Assembly: GCA_030620915.1 (NCBI GenBank)
Contig: JAUXIR010000052.1
Span: 1 to 8,192, forward strand
DNA: 8,192 nt
DNA from: Geopsychrobacter sp.
Lineage (GTDB): Bacteria; Desulfobacterota; Desulfuromonadia; Desulfuromonadales; Geopsychrobacteraceae
Direction of reading: 5' to 3'
Position numbers and translations under genes: made by a program. A model generated the notes under the pieces. The model did not search any database and had not been told where the DNA came from. It worked only from the letters and a program-made list of their open reading frames with translations. Shown here one piece after another: positions 7,201-8,192 of the stretch. How positions within the stretch are numbered: position 1 is the stretch's first letter; the number at the start of each line of letters is the position of its first letter.

Positions 7201-7830
7201 TTGGCTAGGTATTCCGGAGCTGTCTGCCGTCAGTGCAGAAGAGAAAGTGCAAAGCTGTTCCTGAAAGGGGACAGGTGCTATACCGATAAATGTGCCATTG
7301 AACGTCGCAACTATGCCCCCGGGCAGCACGGTCAGCGTCGTACAAAGGTCTCAGAATATGGTGTTCAGATGCGTGAGAAGCAGAAGGTGAAACGCACCTA
7401 CGGCCTGCAGGAAAAGCAGTTCCGTCTCTACTTCTCCAAGGCTGATCGCATGAAGGGTGTCACTGGTGAAAACCTGCTGATTCTTCTTGAGCGTCGTTTT
7501 GACAGCATTGCTTATCGTCTTGGATTCGCTGTTTCTCGTGCTCAGGCACGGACAATGGTGCGTCACGGTCATTTCAACATTAATGGTCGTAAGGTCAATA
7601 TCCCTTCTTACCTGGTCCGTCCGGGTGATGTGGTTGAGCTGCGCGAAAAGAGCCGTGAAATTGTCACTTTCAACGAGTCTCTTGATAGTGTTATGCGTCG
7701 CGGTGTCCCCTCTTGGGTTGAAATCGACCGTGAGAACTTCAAGGGGACCATCAAGGCAATGCCGGTTCGTGATGAACTGACCACGCCGGAATTCCAGGAA
7801 CAACTGATTGTCGAACTGTATTCCAAATAA
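7201..7830 (+). CDS. rpsD: Small-subunit ribosomal protein uS4 (S4), zinc-binding form
   Basis: S4 is a primary 16S rRNA binder that nucleates 30S body assembly and lines the mRNA entry. The product has 209 residues. The N-terminal domain holds a Cys4 zinc site: C9-x2-C12, C26 and C31. E. coli S4 has lost such a site; zinc-binding S4 is known from Gram-positive and other bacteria. [11 protein letters not shown] (37–47) is conserved. The S4 RNA-binding domain spans about residues 98–160 ([20 protein letters not shown], then VRPGDVV). The C-terminus [10 protein letters not shown] is typical. The start is TTG 7201 with TAAGGAGG upstream. In E. coli S4 represses the alpha operon; whether it does so here is not evident. 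Confidence 0.98.
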   Translation: MARYSGAVCRQCRRESAKLFLKGDRCYTDKCAIERRNYAPGQHGQRRTKVSEYGVQMREKQKVKRTYGLQEKQFRLYFSKADRMKGVTGENLLILLERRFDSIAYRLGFAVSRAQARTMVRHGHFNINGRKVNIPSYLVRPGDVVELREKSREIVTFNESLDSVMRRGVPSWVEIDRENFKGTIKAMPVRDELTTPEFQEQLIVELYSK

Positions 7831-7873
7831 CAGTCTGTGATGTCAGGGTTGTCTTGAGAGGGAGTACACGATT

Positions 7874-8192
7874 ATGTATAAAAACTGGAGAGATCTGATC
7901 AAGCCCTCGCGGCTGCAGATCGATGCAGATACGCTGTCTGATTCGTATGGTAAGTTCGTTGCTGAGCCTCTTGAGCGCGGATTTGGAACTACGCTTGGGA
8001 ATTCCCTGCGTAGGATTCTGCTCTCATCATTGCAGGGCGCAGCAATCACTTCGATGCGAATCAAGGATGTGCAGCACGAGTTCTCTAGCGTCTCAGGAGT
8101 AACTGAGGATGTGACTGATATCCTTTTGAATCTCAAAGGGGTCAAGGTCCGCCTGCATGGTCATGATACACGCAACATTCGTATCGTCAAAA
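7874..8192 (+). CDS. rpoA: DNA-directed RNA polymerase alpha subunit, N-terminal part, 3' end outside window
   Basis: About 106 codons are present; the gene runs off the window edge (full alpha subunits are around 330–340 residues). The alpha N-terminal domain dimerises and scaffolds beta and beta-prime. The segment [20 protein letters not shown] (residues 31–50) is the conserved dimerisation/assembly region, followed by [11 protein letters not shown] and [18 protein letters not shown] (75–92). The N-terminus [16 protein letters not shown] resembles Geobacter-type deltaproteobacterial alpha subunits as I remember them, which helps place the organism. ATG 7874 has AGGGAG at 7859–7864, 9 bases upstream. 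The 43-base gap after rpsD contains no convincing terminator, so co-transcription with rpsD is likely. rplQ would be expected downstream. Confidence 0.98.
   Translation, partial: MYKNWRDLIKPSRLQIDADTLSDSYGKFVAEPLERGFGTTLGNSLRRILLSSLQGAAITSMRIKDVQHEFSSVSGVTEDVTDILLNLKGVKVRLHGHDTRNIRIVK

Noticed and set aside
7351..7803. 150-codon open frame on the minus strand inside rpsD.
   Set aside because: It is wholly antisense to a well-recognised gene, resembles no known protein and has no good ribosome-binding site; it is a shadow of codon bias.
7831..7873. rpsD–rpoA gap examined for a terminator or promoter.
   Set aside because: No stem-loop with a T-run and no clear -35/-10 pair was seen; only the rpoA ribosome-binding site is evident.
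1..8192. A previously undescribed system (defence, mobile, biosynthetic or repeat-based) hidden in the window.
   Set aside because: All substantial sequence is explained by conserved spc/alpha-cluster genes with short gaps; no unexplained coding frame, repeat array or structured intergenic region remains.

Overview
The window is a continuous, single-strand (+) stretch of the bacterial spc and alpha ribosomal-protein clusters. It runs from the 3' end of rplX to the first third of rpoA and holds 17 genes (15 complete, 2 cut by the window edges). The order is rplX'–rplE–rpsN–rpsH–rplF–rplR–rpsE–rpmD–rplO–secY–adk–map–rpmJ–rpsM–rpsK–rpsD–rpoA'. Every gene reads in frame with no frameshift, insertion or foreign-looking segment. 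There is no rRNA, tRNA, mobile element, CRISPR array or long repeat. No gap exceeds about 72 bases, so the window is almost entirely coding.

The organism is a bacterium of moderate G+C. The RpoA N-terminus ([16 protein letters not shown]), the zinc-binding forms of several proteins, and the secY–adk–map–rpmJ–rpsM order fit, as far as I recall these families, a deltaproteobacterial lineage of the Desulfuromonadales/Geobacter type. This placement rests on remembered sequence patterns, not on a search.

Layout: positions 2–3477 carry large- and small-subunit ribosomal proteins (uL24, uL5, uS14, uS8, uL6, uL18, uS5, uL30, uL15). Positions 3479–6200 carry three non-ribosomal housekeeping genes: the SecY translocon channel, adenylate kinase and methionine aminopeptidase. 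Positions 6273–8192 carry bL36, uS13, uS11, uS4 and the RNA polymerase alpha subunit. The layout links ribosome assembly, membrane-protein export, N-terminal Met removal, adenylate balance and transcription in what looks like one long co-transcribed unit. Most genes have a clear Shine-Dalgarno sequence 5–9 bases before the start, and rplO/secY and adk/map are only one base apart.

I looked for a hidden novel system and did not find one; this is a conserved housekeeping region. The points worth a second look are modest: infA is absent between map and rpmJ, there is no room for an E. coli-type S4 regulatory leader before rpsM, five proteins carry zinc-site cysteine sets, and GTG/TTG starts are frequent.
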